From Pelagovum sp. HNIBRBA483 (lineage in GTDB: Bacteria; Pseudomonadota; Alphaproteobacteria; Rhodobacterales; Rhodobacteraceae): 64,000 nucleotides of DNA. Below, piece after piece: positions 46,678-56,161 of the stretch. Each line of letters starts with the position of its first letter. Position 1 is the stretch's first letter. A program made the position numbers and the translations under genes. Under the pieces are notes generated by a model. It searched no databases and was not told the origin of the DNA. It saw only the letters and a program-made list of their open reading frames with translations. The stretch is from assembly GCF_040931995.1 (NCBI RefSeq), contig NZ_CP162412.1, forward strand, positions 1,798,001-1,862,000. Direction: 5' to 3'.

Positions 46678-49044
46678 CTAAATCTGGCGGACCCGAAACT
46701 GGGCGGCCACCGTGTCAGCGAGTTTCTCAAGTGAGAACGGCTTCGGTAGAAAGACAGCGCCGGGGATGTCACATTGATCCGCAGTAACAGGATCATGCGC
46801 ATAGCCAGAGACAAATATCACACGGGTATCCGGGCGTTCGGCCAGTGCCTTTCGCACCCAAGTAGGTCCGTTGCTCCCCGGCATGACTACGTCAGATATA
46901 AACACATCGACTTGAAGCTGTTCATCCTCAAGCAGTTTCAGCGCATTGTCCCCATTGTCAGCTTCGACGACAGTGTACCCACGGCCTTCAAGTACGCGAG
47001 AGGCAAAATTCCGTACTGGTGCTTCATCTTCGACAAGTAAGATGGTCCCTGTACCCTCCACCGGCTCGGAATATTCTCTGAATATGTTGTCCTCGGCCTT
47101 TTCTGGTGCATCACTTTCAAGCTCCGCATCGGCATTGAGGGCAAATTTATCAAGAGCCTCGATTGTTGGGTCAGGATGGTGAACGGGGAAATATAACGAG
47201 AATATCGCACCAATCCCCGCATCGCTTTCGGCAAAAATGTAGCCGCCCGATTGTTTAACGATCCCATAGACCGTCGAGAGGCCAAGCCCCGTTCCCTGCC
47301 CCGCGCCCTTTGTCGTATAGAAGGGCCCAAATATCTTGGAAAGTTTGTCCTTCGGGATGCCTGTTCCCTCGTCGATCACCTGCACCAGTAGGTAATCTCC
47401 GGCGGGAACCGTTGCACGCTGCCGTATCATCGGCTCAACCAAGGTACACGCGCTGCTGCTGACCAAAATTTCCCCGCCCGCGGGCATTGCATCACGCGCA
47501 TTGACGACGAGGTTCATGATCACCTGCTCCAACTGCCGGCGATCAACGCGGATTTGCACCTTTGCACCGTGATGTTCAGCCTTCAGCCGAATTTTCTCAC
47601 CCACCAACCTGCTTAAAAGATGCATGAGATCAGGAAGCACTTCTTCAAAACGGATCACCTCCAATCGGAGGTTTTGCTTCCGCGAAAATGCCAAAAGCTG
47701 GGACACCAGTGCCGCAGCGCGATTGGCATTGATATGGATTTGCATCAAATCCCCATAGTCATCGTGATCGCTCGAATGCCGCAACAGCAAGAGATCACAA
47801 TGCCCTGAAATCGCAGTCAGCAAGTTGTTGAAATCATGCGCAACCCCACCAGCAAGCTGACCAACTGCCTGCATTTTCTGGCTTTGAACGAACTGAGCCT
47901 CTAGAGCCTTGAAATCGGTCCTGTCGGCAAGAACAGCTAAAACCTCGCTATTATTTTCATCGCCGGTGCGCACCAGCCGCACCTCAAGAAACATGTCCTC
48001 CGCCTCACCGACGCCTCTGAGGAACTCACTCTCCGTCGCCCCAAGATTTCTGCAGGAAAGTTCATGGACCCAATCCTTGACGGGGCGGCCCAAGCCTTCG
48101 ACGTGATCGCTCAATCGCCTTTTTGACTTGAAGTCATTCTTCAGCAGTAATCGCGCTTCACGATTTGCGGCGAGTACATCCCCCCCTGCGCTCAATTTCA
48201 GGAGAGGAACAGGCAACTCTTCAACCTCAGACCAAGGCGCATGGGCAATCTCCGCCTCAAAGTCGGACGAAAAACAAAAAACCTCAACCCGCCCACCGCG
48301 CAACTGGCGATGAAGGACCATGCAGTCTTTCCACCGCGCCTGATTCAACTTGGCGATCCCCCCAGAAACCGGCAGGTCGTCCTCAAAAATGCTGTGCAAG
48401 GTCGTGGGTCGCCGCCCGAACAGCTCTTTTGCCGCGTTGTTGAGATATGTGACGGTGCCGCTCGGACCAGCAATCAGATGCGCGATTGCATCACGGTGCT
48501 CTAACTCGTCTGGCGCGCGTTTGGGCAAGTCGAGGCGCCATAGATAACAATCGGTACGAAGTTCGAGTACCGAAACACGCGAAGTGCCATTCTTGGTATA
48601 AATGATTTCGCTCGCACGACCGACGGCATGAGCGACCGCTTGAAGTCGAAAGAGCATTTCCGCCGGTTCCGCCGCTGCGAATTTCAACTTATGCGTTAGT
48701 ATCATCATCGCGTTGTCAGTGTCGCCAGTCACGTCTTCGGCGACCGCACTCGCGACAATGAGTTTGCCAACGCCGTCCGCAATCAGCGCGAAACCGGTTT
48801 CTTCAGCCACTAAAGTGCGCGCAGTTGCAATAAGGAACCTTTCGGCCATCCACCTCGAAACGCCATACAAGAGCAATGAGACGGCAACCAGAACAGCCAG
48901 CCCAACGGAAATCAAACTATTGATATTGAGAGATATCCAATCCTGATGGAGAGCGAAAATCACGGCAATCGCAATCAGACCGACGCTCGCACCGAGGCGG
49001 ATCGTTGTCCGAATTGAAGGTGCAGCTAGTGAACCACGCAGCAC
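46678..49044 (-). CDS. cckA: Hybrid histidine kinase CckA
   Basis: 788 residues. Two N-terminal membrane helices (about 17-33 and 42-62), PAS-like domains (about 80-380), HisKA with His403 in the diagnostic VAHDFNNLLTAISGHCDLLL, HATPase_c (about 500-620; NLVVNARDAM, DEGTGI, GTGLGL) and a receiver with Asp718 (VFISDVVMPGSNG). The HDFNNLLTAI motif is typical of CckA, which phosphorylates the CtrA phosphorelay through ChpT; in Rhodobacterales it influences motility and gene-transfer agents. No ctrA or chpT in the window. Confidence 0.93.
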   Translation of the reverse strand: MLRGSLAAPSIRTTIRLGASVGLIAIAVIFALHQDWISLNINSLISVGLAVLVAVSLLLYGVSRWMAERFLIATARTLVAEETGFALIADGVGKLIVASAVAEDVTGDTDNAMMILTHKLKFAAAEPAEMLFRLQAVAHAVGRASEIIYTKNGTSRVSVLELRTDCYLWRLDLPKRAPDELEHRDAIAHLIAGPSGTVTYLNNAAKELFGRRPTTLHSIFEDDLPVSGGIAKLNQARWKDCMVLHRQLRGGRVEVFCFSSDFEAEIAHAPWSEVEELPVPLLKLSAGGDVLAANREARLLLKNDFKSKRRLSDHVEGLGRPVKDWVHELSCRNLGATESEFLRGVGEAEDMFLEVRLVRTGDENNSEVLAVLADRTDFKALEAQFVQSQKMQAVGQLAGGVAHDFNNLLTAISGHCDLLLLRHSSDHDDYGDLMQIHINANRAAALVSQLLAFSRKQNLRLEVIRFEEVLPDLMHLLSRLVGEKIRLKAEHHGAKVQIRVDRRQLEQVIMNLVVNARDAMPAGGEILVSSSACTLVEPMIRQRATVPAGDYLLVQVIDEGTGIPKDKLSKIFGPFYTTKGAGQGTGLGLSTVYGIVKQSGGYIFAESDAGIGAIFSLYFPVHHPDPTIEALDKFALNADAELESDAPEKAEDNIFREYSEPVEGTGTILLVEDEAPVRNFASRVLEGRGYTVVEADNGDNALKLLEDEQLQVDVFISDVVMPGSNGPTWVRKALAERPDTRVIFVSGYAHDPVTADQCDIPGAVFLPKPFSLEKLADTVAAQFRVRQI

Positions 49045-49128
49045 GATAACCCCGCAAATTACCGCGCAAGCAAAAACGATTAAGATTAATCAAAAGTAAA
49101 AAAGTGCGCGATACAGCCAAATACAACT

Positions 49129-50295
49129 TTAAAGTGTATTTTGCTTTTGCAGGATTGCAAGATAAAAGCCGTCGCCTTCCTCACTGACCGGCCAGCTATG
49201 GTCATCCACCAAAGAAAACTCACCTGAGTCGTCAACAAACGCTTTGACCTGCGCGAAATTTTCAGCCCGCAGGATCGAACACGTTGCATAAGCAAGAAAG
49301 CCGCCAGCCCTTACAAGTGGCGCGGCTTTGCGCAGCACCTCTGCTTGCTGAGCCTGCAATGCCACCATCCGAGCTTCACTGAAACGCCACTTCATATCCG
49401 GCGTTCGTCGCCACGTTCCGCTACCTGAACAAGGCGCATCACAGAACACCAAATCATACAGTTGCTCTGGTGGCTGCTGATGACATGTGATCTCGGCCCC
49501 TGCCCGTGTCGCTCTCGAGGGAATATCCTTCATCCTCCCGAACGAAATGTCGTATGCATCGACCTGAGATTTCGTCCTCGCGGCAATCGCGAGCGCCTTT
49601 CCCCCGCCGCCGGCGCAATAATCGAGCACATTATCACCTTGCTCTAACGGCAATAGCGCCACAGCAGCCTGCGAGGAAGCATCTTGAACTTCAACATAGC
49701 CTTCCTGATAAGCCGTTGACGATGCAAGCAGTCGCGCGCCCTCAGTAATTTTGATCGCCGTTCGCACATGCGGGTGAGGCACACCAATGACCCCTTCAGC
49801 GCCGAGCCTCTCAATGGCATTCTCAGGCGTTGCCTTCAAAAGGTTCGCCCGCACGAACACCTGCGCGCGTTCCTCAAGGGCAACGCCGATTTCCTGCGCT
49901 GCCTCCTCGCCATTCTCATCAGCGATTTGCGTGACAACCCAATCAGGCAGATTGATCACCTTCTCCGCCAAGTCTTGCGAGATAGCTTTCCTTTCCGCCT
50001 CGGAAAGCTCCGCAAGCGCAAAGCGCTCCCCCGAAAAAATCTCTTCGACAGGCTCACCTTGCAGCACTGCCCGCCCCAACATCACCGCACGACCGGTCAG
50101 TGCGCCACCGCGCGCAGCATAACTGTTTCTCTTACGAAGAGCATCAAACACGATATCCCTGATTGCCGCGCGATCTTTGGAACCGGCAAAACGGGAACGT
50201 CGCGCCCACCCCGTCAGCACTTTTTCCGCAGGCTCGCCTGAAAAAATGTAATCGAGGATTTCCGCGGCAGCGGCGATACGAGCAGCAGGTTTCAT
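49129..50295 (-). CDS. RsmB-like rRNA m5C methyltransferase
   Basis: 388 residues from ATG 50295. NusB-like N-terminal half (about 1-120) and a NOL1/NOP2/Sun methyltransferase domain: SAM motif DYCAGGGGKALAIAA, catalytic motif CDAPCSGSGTWRR and second cysteine ATCSILRAEN. Expected to methylate a cytosine of 16S rRNA, like RsmB at C967. Divergent from the TfoX-domain gene with a short gap. Confidence 0.9.
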   Translation of the reverse strand: MKPAARIAAAAEILDYIFSGEPAEKVLTGWARRSRFAGSKDRAAIRDIVFDALRKRNSYAARGGALTGRAVMLGRAVLQGEPVEEIFSGERFALAELSEAERKAISQDLAEKVINLPDWVVTQIADENGEEAAQEIGVALEERAQVFVRANLLKATPENAIERLGAEGVIGVPHPHVRTAIKITEGARLLASSTAYQEGYVEVQDASSQAAVALLPLEQGDNVLDYCAGGGGKALAIAARTKSQVDAYDISFGRMKDIPSRATRAGAEITCHQQPPEQLYDLVFCDAPCSGSGTWRRTPDMKWRFSEARMVALQAQQAEVLRKAAPLVRAGGFLAYATCSILRAENFAQVKAFVDDSGEFSLVDDHSWPVSEEGDGFYLAILQKQNTL

Positions 50296-50373
50296 GGCAG
50301 CCCCAATCTCTAAAACTTCGTTCGACCTGCCACACCCGATAGACCAAGACAACTGCCGAGGTTAGGTTGAAAC

Positions 50374-50712
50374 ATGAACAAGAATTCGCCAATCACCTCA
50401 CTCCGCAACCTCGGCCCCGCCATGGCGAGCGCATTCGAACGCGCAGGCATTCATACTGCGGAAGAAATAATCGCGCTCGGCGCCGATGCCGCCTATGCGG
50501 CGCTCATTGAAAGCGGAACGCGGCCGCATTTCATCGGGTACTACGCGCTTGTGATGGGTCTTCAGGGGCGCGCTTGGAACGATCTCGCCCCTGCCGAAAA
50601 GAAAACCTTACGCCTCAGGTTCGATCAAATCGTCAGTGCGCGCAAACCCGCTGCGGACAATAAACTCGAAGAAATGCTCAACCGGATCGGTGTCATCGAC
50701 CTGCAAAAATGA
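50374..50712 (+). CDS. TfoX C-terminal domain protein
   Basis: 112 residues holding only the TfoX_C helix-hairpin-helix-like domain: LRNLGPAMASAFERAGIHTAEEIIALGADAAYAAL. The N-terminal TfoX domain found in competence regulator TfoX/Sxy is absent, as in many small alphaproteobacterial relatives. A role in competence is not supported from this sequence. The C-terminal 35 residues carry extra helix. Confidence 0.85.
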   Translation: MNKNSPITSLRNLGPAMASAFERAGIHTAEEIIALGADAAYAALIESGTRPHFIGYYALVMGLQGRAWNDLAPAEKKTLRLRFDQIVSARKPAADNKLEEMLNRIGVIDLQK

Positions 50713-50770
50713 ATACGACCCGCAACAATTACGCTGCGGGCCGTAGTCATAAAGCGGAATTCAAAGAGAA

Positions 50771-51193
50771 TTAGCCAACCAGTTCGAGACCGGAGAAGAA
50801 GAATGCGATCTCTTCTTTCGCGGTTTCCGGTGCGTCGGAGCCGTGTACGGAGTTTTCGCCAACCGACTCGGCAAATTCAGCGCGGACAGTGCCGGGTGCC
50901 GCATCAGCCGGATTGGTTGCGCCCATGACTTCGCGATTCTTCGCGATAGCGCCTTCACCTTCAAGCACCTGCACAACAACTGGAGCCGACGCCATGAACT
51001 CGCACAGCTCGCCGTAGAACGGGCGCTCAGCGTGAACGGCGTAGAACTGGCCAGCCTGTGCCGGCGTCAGTTGGATGCGCTTCTGTGCCACGATGCGCAG
51101 GCCAGCGTCTTCGAATTTTGCGTTGATCTTGCCAGTCAGGTTACGCTTCGTTGCGTCCGGCTTGATGATGGAGAGTGTGCGTTCAATCGCCAT
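50771..51193 (-). CDS. ndk: Nucleoside diphosphate kinase
   Basis: 140 residues. Transfers phosphate between nucleoside di- and triphosphates. IKPDATKRN, the NxxHGSD motif with catalytic His ([13 protein letters not shown]) and the C-terminal EIAFFFSG are all present. GAGGA precedes the ATG by 5 bases. Monocistronic, divergent from the ABC-F gene. Confidence 0.98.
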   Translation of the reverse strand: MAIERTLSIIKPDATKRNLTGKINAKFEDAGLRIVAQKRIQLTPAQAGQFYAVHAERPFYGELCEFMASAPVVVQVLEGEGAIAKNREVMGATNPADAAPGTVRAEFAESVGENSVHGSDAPETAKEEIAFFFSGLELVG

Positions 51194-51311
51194 GTCGTTC
51201 CTCTAGTGCTTTGGGCCAGAGCCCGGTGAAATTTGGCGCTGCCCTAGCACGCGCCCTACTCTTTGAAAAGGTGCGATTGACGCGACTGCTGGCTTGGTGC
51301 AAGCACATCCA

Positions 51312-53162
51312 ATGCTTAGAATTTCTGGAATATCCTACTCGATTGACGGGCGCCCATTGCTGGAAGACGCCTCCGCGACCATTCCCACCGGCCACAAGGT
51401 CGGCTTGGTAGGGCGCAATGGAACCGGCAAAACAACACTTTTTCGCCTGATCCGTGGTGAGTTAACCCTCGATAGCGGCTCAATCGAAATTCCAAGAGGC
51501 TGGAAGATCGGCGGCGTGAGTCAGGAAGTGCCGGGGAACGAGGTATCTCTGCTCAACACCGTTCTTGCTGCTGATACCGAGCGCGCGGCGCTGCTCACCG
51601 AACAAACAGAAGACCCCAATCGCATTGCCGAGATCCAGACCCGTCTGGCAGACATTGATGCATGGTCTGCCGAGGCACGGGCAAGCGCGATTTTACGCGG
51701 ACTGGGCTTCACCCATGACGAGCAACATATGCCTTGCTCGGCCTTTTCCGGCGGTTGGCGGATGCGCGTCGCGCTTGCAGCGGTACTCTTTTCCGAACCC
51801 GATTTGCTCCTCTTGGACGAACCAACCAACTATCTCGACCTCGAAGGCGCATTGTGGCTCGAAAGCTATCTGGTCAAGTATCCACACACCGTCCTGATTG
51901 TGAGCCACGACAGAGCGCTGCTCAACCGCTCGGTTGGCGGGATTCTGCATCTCGAAGACCTCAAACTGACGTTCTACACCGGCGTTTATGACCAATTCGC
52001 CCGCCAACGCGCCGAAACACGCGCACTCATTGCGCAAGCGGCCAAGAAGCAGGAAGCACAACGCGCGCACCTTCAATCCTTTGTTGATCGCTTCAGGGCC
52101 AAAGCCACCAAGGCAAAGCAGGCGCAAAGCCGTGTAAAGATGCTTGAAAAGATGGAGACGATCCGCATGCCCGAAGATGCGGCAAGGACAGTCTTCAGCT
52201 TTCCATCACCCGAGGAACTCTCGCCTCCGATCCTCGCGACAGAAGACGCCCGAGCGGGGTACGGCTCCCATATAGTGCTCGACAGGCTCGATCTCCGCAT
52301 CGACCAGGACGACCGCATTGCTCTGTTGGGGCGGAACGGAGAAGGTAAATCAACGCTCGCCAAGCTGCTTTCGAACCGGCTTCCATCGCTAACAGGGACG
52401 ATCACCCGTTCCTCGAAGCTGCGTATCGGCTTTTTTGCGCAGCATCAGGTTGATGAACTGAGAGTTGAGGAAACGCCCCTCCAACACCTCCAGCGGGAGC
52501 GGCCGGCAGAAGCCCAGTCGAAGCTTCGCGCGCGATTGGCGGGTTTTGGATTGCTCGCAGCTCAAGCGGAGACAGAGGTAGGGCGTTTGTCAGGTGGCCA
52601 AAAAGCGCGCCTGTCTCTCTTGCTTGCAACACTCGATGCGCCGCACCTGCTTATCCTTGACGAACCGACCAACCACCTTGACATCGAAAGCAGAGAGGCG
52701 CTTGTCGAAGCACTTAATGCGTACCGCGGCGCGGTTATTCTTGTGAGCCACGACTTGCACCTCCTTGCACACGTCGCTGACCGCCTCTGGTTGGTGAAAG
52801 ACGGACGGGTCACGCCATACGACGACGATCTCGACACCTATCGCCGGATGCTCCTCTCGCAGGACAAGCGGGAACAAAAAAAGCAGGCACCTAAACCCAA
52901 GACCGAGAAACCCTCGCGCGACGCTATCCTTTCCCTACGATCAGAGGTCCGCAAATGCGAGGAGCGGGTCAACAAGATCACAGAGATGCGTGAAAAACTC
53001 TCTAAGAAACTCGCGATGCCCGAGCTGTATGAAGAGAGCCGTTCCGGAGAACTGGAAACCTGGAATCGGAAATACGCAGAAGTGGTGGAAGGGCTGGAGC
53101 GCGCAGAAGCACTTTGGATAAAAGCACTCGAAAAGCTCGAATACGCGGAACAACAACTCTGA
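51312..53162 (+). CDS. ABC-F family ATPase (YheS/Uup-like)
   Basis: 616 residues from ATG 51312. Two ABC domains without membrane parts: first Walker A GRNGTGKTT and signature FSGGWRMRVALA, second GRNGEGKST and LSGGQKARLSLL, both with DEPTNYLD/DEPTNHLD. Between them is the P-site tRNA-interaction linker (about 240-310, Lys/Gln-rich). A charged coiled-coil C-terminal domain follows (about 540-616). Acts on stalled ribosomes or in translation regulation; not a transporter. Confidence 0.93.
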   Translation: MLRISGISYSIDGRPLLEDASATIPTGHKVGLVGRNGTGKTTLFRLIRGELTLDSGSIEIPRGWKIGGVSQEVPGNEVSLLNTVLAADTERAALLTEQTEDPNRIAEIQTRLADIDAWSAEARASAILRGLGFTHDEQHMPCSAFSGGWRMRVALAAVLFSEPDLLLLDEPTNYLDLEGALWLESYLVKYPHTVLIVSHDRALLNRSVGGILHLEDLKLTFYTGVYDQFARQRAETRALIAQAAKKQEAQRAHLQSFVDRFRAKATKAKQAQSRVKMLEKMETIRMPEDAARTVFSFPSPEELSPPILATEDARAGYGSHIVLDRLDLRIDQDDRIALLGRNGEGKSTLAKLLSNRLPSLTGTITRSSKLRIGFFAQHQVDELRVEETPLQHLQRERPAEAQSKLRARLAGFGLLAAQAETEVGRLSGGQKARLSLLLATLDAPHLLILDEPTNHLDIESREALVEALNAYRGAVILVSHDLHLLAHVADRLWLVKDGRVTPYDDDLDTYRRMLLSQDKREQKKQAPKPKTEKPSRDAILSLRSEVRKCEERVNKITEMREKLSKKLAMPELYEESRSGELETWNRKYAEVVEGLERAEALWIKALEKLEYAEQQL

Positions 53163-53204
53163 GGAAGTTCTGGATAATCCGAGCCGAATAGGAGACAAAG
53201 CGGG

Positions 53205-53831
53205 ATGGAAACCGCAATGATCATCACCGCTTTCACGACACTTCTCGTTGTCATTGATCCGATCGGGCTAATGCCCGTGTTCCTTGCACTGACCCAAGGC
53301 GCCACGCCGGCTGCCCGTCGTCGCATCGCCATTCATGCTTGCTTCACGGCGGCTCTGATCCTTTTGGGCTTTGCAATGCTCGGTGAGGAATTGCTCGGCT
53401 TCATCGGTATCTCCATGCCTGCCTTCCGCATTGCAGGTGGCGTACTCCTGTTTCTGACTGCGCTCGACATGCTCTTCGAGCGGCGCCAAAAGCGTCGCAA
53501 ATCTCAAACCGAAGAAAGTGAGGAAGAAGCCAGCGATGATCCCTCGATCTTCCCACTGGCTATACCGCTCATCGCGGGACCGGGTGCGATTGCCTCAATC
53601 ATCCTGCTGACGGGACAAACATCATCGCCCCTTGGATTGGCATCTGTACTCGGCGTGATGCTGGCGGTGATCGGGCTTGTATTCGCCTTCTTTATGGCCG
53701 CCGGCTATCTTGAAAAGCTGCTTGGCAAGACGGGCATCACCGTCGCAACCCGCCTTCTGGGCATGTTGCTGGCGGCGCTTTCCGTACAGTTCATTCTGGA
53801 CGGTTTGGCCTCATTCGGCTTCGTGAACTAA
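53205..53831 (+). CDS. MarC-family integral membrane protein
   Basis: 208 residues, about six membrane helices (near 5-25, 40-62, 68-88, 110-132, 138-162 and 180-204). TTLLVVIDPIGLMPVFLALTQG, FRIAGGVLLFLTALDML and IAGPGAIASIILL are MarC signatures. Despite the name, a role in multiple antibiotic resistance is not established. A charged cytoplasmic loop (RRQKRRKSQTEESEEEAS) lies near 88-106. Same direction as the aspartic protease gene 15 bases on. Confidence 0.92.
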   Translation: METAMIITAFTTLLVVIDPIGLMPVFLALTQGATPAARRRIAIHACFTAALILLGFAMLGEELLGFIGISMPAFRIAGGVLLFLTALDMLFERRQKRRKSQTEESEEEASDDPSIFPLAIPLIAGPGAIASIILLTGQTSSPLGLASVLGVMLAVIGLVFAFFMAAGYLEKLLGKTGITVATRLLGMLLAALSVQFILDGLASFGFVN

Positions 53832-53846
53832 CCCTGCGTCGATTCA

Positions 53847-54425
53847 ATGACAACAGACCAATTCGCGCGCCTCGCCTACCTTGGCCTCCTCCTTATCGCT
53901 ATCGTTGGGTCGCTTTTCCTTCAAAGTCGGTCACAGCGCTCCAAAATGCTCCAACAAGCAACGATCTGGGGTCTGATTTTCGTCGGCGTGATCGGCGCGG
54001 TCGGTCTTTGGAATGACATAAGGCGTGACGTCTTTCTGACCTATGAAGTCAGTCCAAAAGGCGAGATTATCGTTCCACGACAGAGCGACGGTCATTTTCA
54101 TCTGATCGCTGAAGTCAACGGAACCCCAATTGAGTTCATCCTCGACACAGGCGCAAGTCAGATCGTCCTTTCCAAGAAAGATGCGTTGAACGCAGGAATT
54201 GAAACCGCGGAATTGGTCTTTTCCAGCACGGCACTTACCGCGAATGGGACCGTCCGAACCGCGCCTATCCGGCTTGACGCATTCGAAATCGGTCCGTTCT
54301 TTCAGGAGAACGTGAGGGCCGTCGTAAACGCAGGAGAACTTGATATCTCCTTGCTCGGAATGGATCTTCTCAACAGGTTCAGCAGCATCGAAATACGAGA
54401 CGGGTCGCTGTTTCTACGGCTCTGA
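53847..54425 (+). CDS. Membrane-anchored retropepsin-like aspartic protease (TIGR02281-like)
   Basis: 192 residues. Two N-terminal hydrophobic helices (about 8-26 and 35-52) anchor a periplasmic domain with the single active-site motif FILDTGASQIVLS and the downstream LLGMDLLNRF. Only one catalytic Asp, so it should act as a dimer, like retropepsins. Substrate unknown. Its end overlaps the convergent holC by 12 bases. Confidence 0.9.
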   Translation: MTTDQFARLAYLGLLLIAIVGSLFLQSRSQRSKMLQQATIWGLIFVGVIGAVGLWNDIRRDVFLTYEVSPKGEIIVPRQSDGHFHLIAEVNGTPIEFILDTGASQIVLSKKDALNAGIETAELVFSSTALTANGTVRTAPIRLDAFEIGPFFQENVRAVVNAGELDISLLGMDLLNRFSSIEIRDGSLFLRL

Positions 54426-54899
54426 TTTGCTTTCGGCTTTCATTGTCCATCGGCCTCCCTCTTGCCCCCAATACTGCGCGCTGCATCCATCAGCGACCAG
54501 TTGCTTCCACTGACCACGCGCGGCTTGTAGCGCCTCCGGATCCGCACCGTCGAAAATCACACAAGCACGTTCCAGCGCCATCACCTCAGACGCCGACAGC
54601 GGCGCGCCTTCAACGCACATCACGCAGTCAAATTCCCCCTCGGAAGGCACCGCGCCTTGTTCACACGCGCCGGTAAGCAAAATCGGCTGGTCGTCGTCTT
54701 GTGTGCTGCCTGAAATTCCATGCGGCAAAAAATTCTCGGGTGCCCCACCCCAAAGCATCCGGTCAATCAACCTGGCCTTATCCAAAGAGCCGGAACGGAC
54801 TTCGATGCGCCATTCGTTGGCCCGCGCCCGCTCCAAAAGAGCGGGCAAGGTCGCCTCGAGCGGTTTCTCTGTCAGGTGATAGAAAAACACTGCCCCCAT
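54414..54899 (-). CDS. holC: DNA polymerase III chi subunit
   Basis: 161 residues from ATG 54899 (GAGGG upstream; a longer reading from 54944 lacks a good site). Chi links the clamp loader to SSB: MGAVFFYHLTEKPLEATLPALLERA, the LWGGAPENFLPHG segment and QYWGQEGGRW near the end. It is encoded divergent to lptF; the pepA gene that often sits between them in related genomes is absent. Confidence 0.9.
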   Translation of the reverse strand: MGAVFFYHLTEKPLEATLPALLERARANEWRIEVRSGSLDKARLIDRMLWGGAPENFLPHGISGSTQDDDQPILLTGACEQGAVPSEGEFDCVMCVEGAPLSASEVMALERACVIFDGADPEALQAARGQWKQLVADGCSAQYWGQEGGRWTMKAESKSEP

Positions 54900-55033
54900 G
54901 TAGAACCCTCTCGTTTGTCCACCGCGCCAAAACTTGCCTGCCATCGACCCATGATCGAAGATACAGGTTCAATACATCGGCACCATAAGGTACTGTCACC
55001 CCGTCTGCCAGACGAGACTATGAGGGGGAACCG

Positions 55034-56161
55034 GTGCCGCGATTCGACAGATATTTATTGTCGCAATATGTGGCGGTATTTGGGGTTTCCGCGCTGATCC
55101 TCATTCTCGTCTATTGGGTCAATCAGGCCGTTCGTCTTTTTGATCAGCTGATCGCCAATGGTGAGAGCGCCAGCGTCTTTTTTGAATTCACAGCGCTATC
55201 TCTGCCGACAGTGATGCAGATTGTTCTGCCAATTGCATCATTTGTCGCCAGCCTTTTCGTAACCAACCGGCTCATAAATGAATCCGAATTGGTAGTCGTG
55301 CAGGCGACAGGGTATTCGCCTTACCGTCTCGCACGACCTGTGGCGCTCTTTGGCATCCTAGTGATGCTGATGATGGGCATTTTGATGCATTGGCTCTCAC
55401 CTGCCGCCAATCGCGCGCTCGCCACGCGGAGCGTCGAGGTCAGCCAAAACATTTCAGCGCGATTACTCACCGAAGGTCGTTTCGTTTCTCCATCTCCCGG
55501 GATCACATTCTACATTCGCGAAATTACCTCAGATGGAAGGCTGCTTGATATATTCCTCTCTGATAATCGTGCCGCAGATCAGAGCATGATCTATACTGCC
55601 GGCAGCGCCTACCTTGTGCGTGGGTCCGCTGATTCAACCAACCTGATCATGCTAGACGGGCTGGTGCAGTATTTTGACACCGACAATCGCAGCCTATTCA
55701 CCACCCGTTTCCGCGAATTTGCTTACGATCTAAAGGGGCTTCTCCCCGATAGCACAACGCCACAGCGATCGGCGGCACAGCTGTCGACCTTAGAGCTGCT
55801 CTCAGCGGACGAAGGGCTCTCTGCCGAAACTGGCCAAACATCTGCTTTCCTGATGGCCGAGGCCCATAATCGAAACGTACAGGCTCTTATGGCTTTCGTC
55901 GGCGCAATGCTGGGCTTTTCATCGCTCCTCACCGTCCGATTCAGCCGGTTCGGAGTATGGCCACAGATCGGTCATGCGCTCATATTCGTCGTACTGATCA
56001 AACTGGCAGAAACAACCGGCGGGCAGTTGGCCCGCCAGACCTTGGGATATTGGCCGGCCGCTTACTTACCAATCTTTTTCGGGGCGGCAGTTATAGTCGT
56101 GCAATTGATGCGCCTTGCACATCCAAACTGGTTTCAACTTCGCAGGAGTGTATCAGCGTGA
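55034..56161 (+). CDS. lptF: LPS export permease LptF
   Basis: 375 residues from GTG 55034 (GAGGGGGAA upstream). One of two permeases of the LptB2FG transporter that extracts LPS from the inner membrane. Six membrane helices, three at each end (about 13-35, 55-78, 100-122; 280-300, 305-325, 340-360), flank a periplasmic beta-jellyroll. The promoter must lie in the 134-base gap to holC. Overlaps lptG by 4 bases. Confidence 0.95.
   Translation: MPRFDRYLLSQYVAVFGVSALILILVYWVNQAVRLFDQLIANGESASVFFEFTALSLPTVMQIVLPIASFVASLFVTNRLINESELVVVQATGYSPYRLARPVALFGILVMLMMGILMHWLSPAANRALATRSVEVSQNISARLLTEGRFVSPSPGITFYIREITSDGRLLDIFLSDNRAADQSMIYTAGSAYLVRGSADSTNLIMLDGLVQYFDTDNRSLFTTRFREFAYDLKGLLPDSTTPQRSAAQLSTLELLSADEGLSAETGQTSAFLMAEAHNRNVQALMAFVGAMLGFSSLLTVRFSRFGVWPQIGHALIFVVLIKLAETTGGQLARQTLGYWPAAYLPIFFGAAVIVVQLMRLAHPNWFQLRRSVSA

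Noticed and set aside
50725-50755. Hairpin CCCGCA/TGCGGG downstream of ndk and the TfoX-domain gene
   Set aside because: No T run on either side, so not called as an intrinsic terminator.
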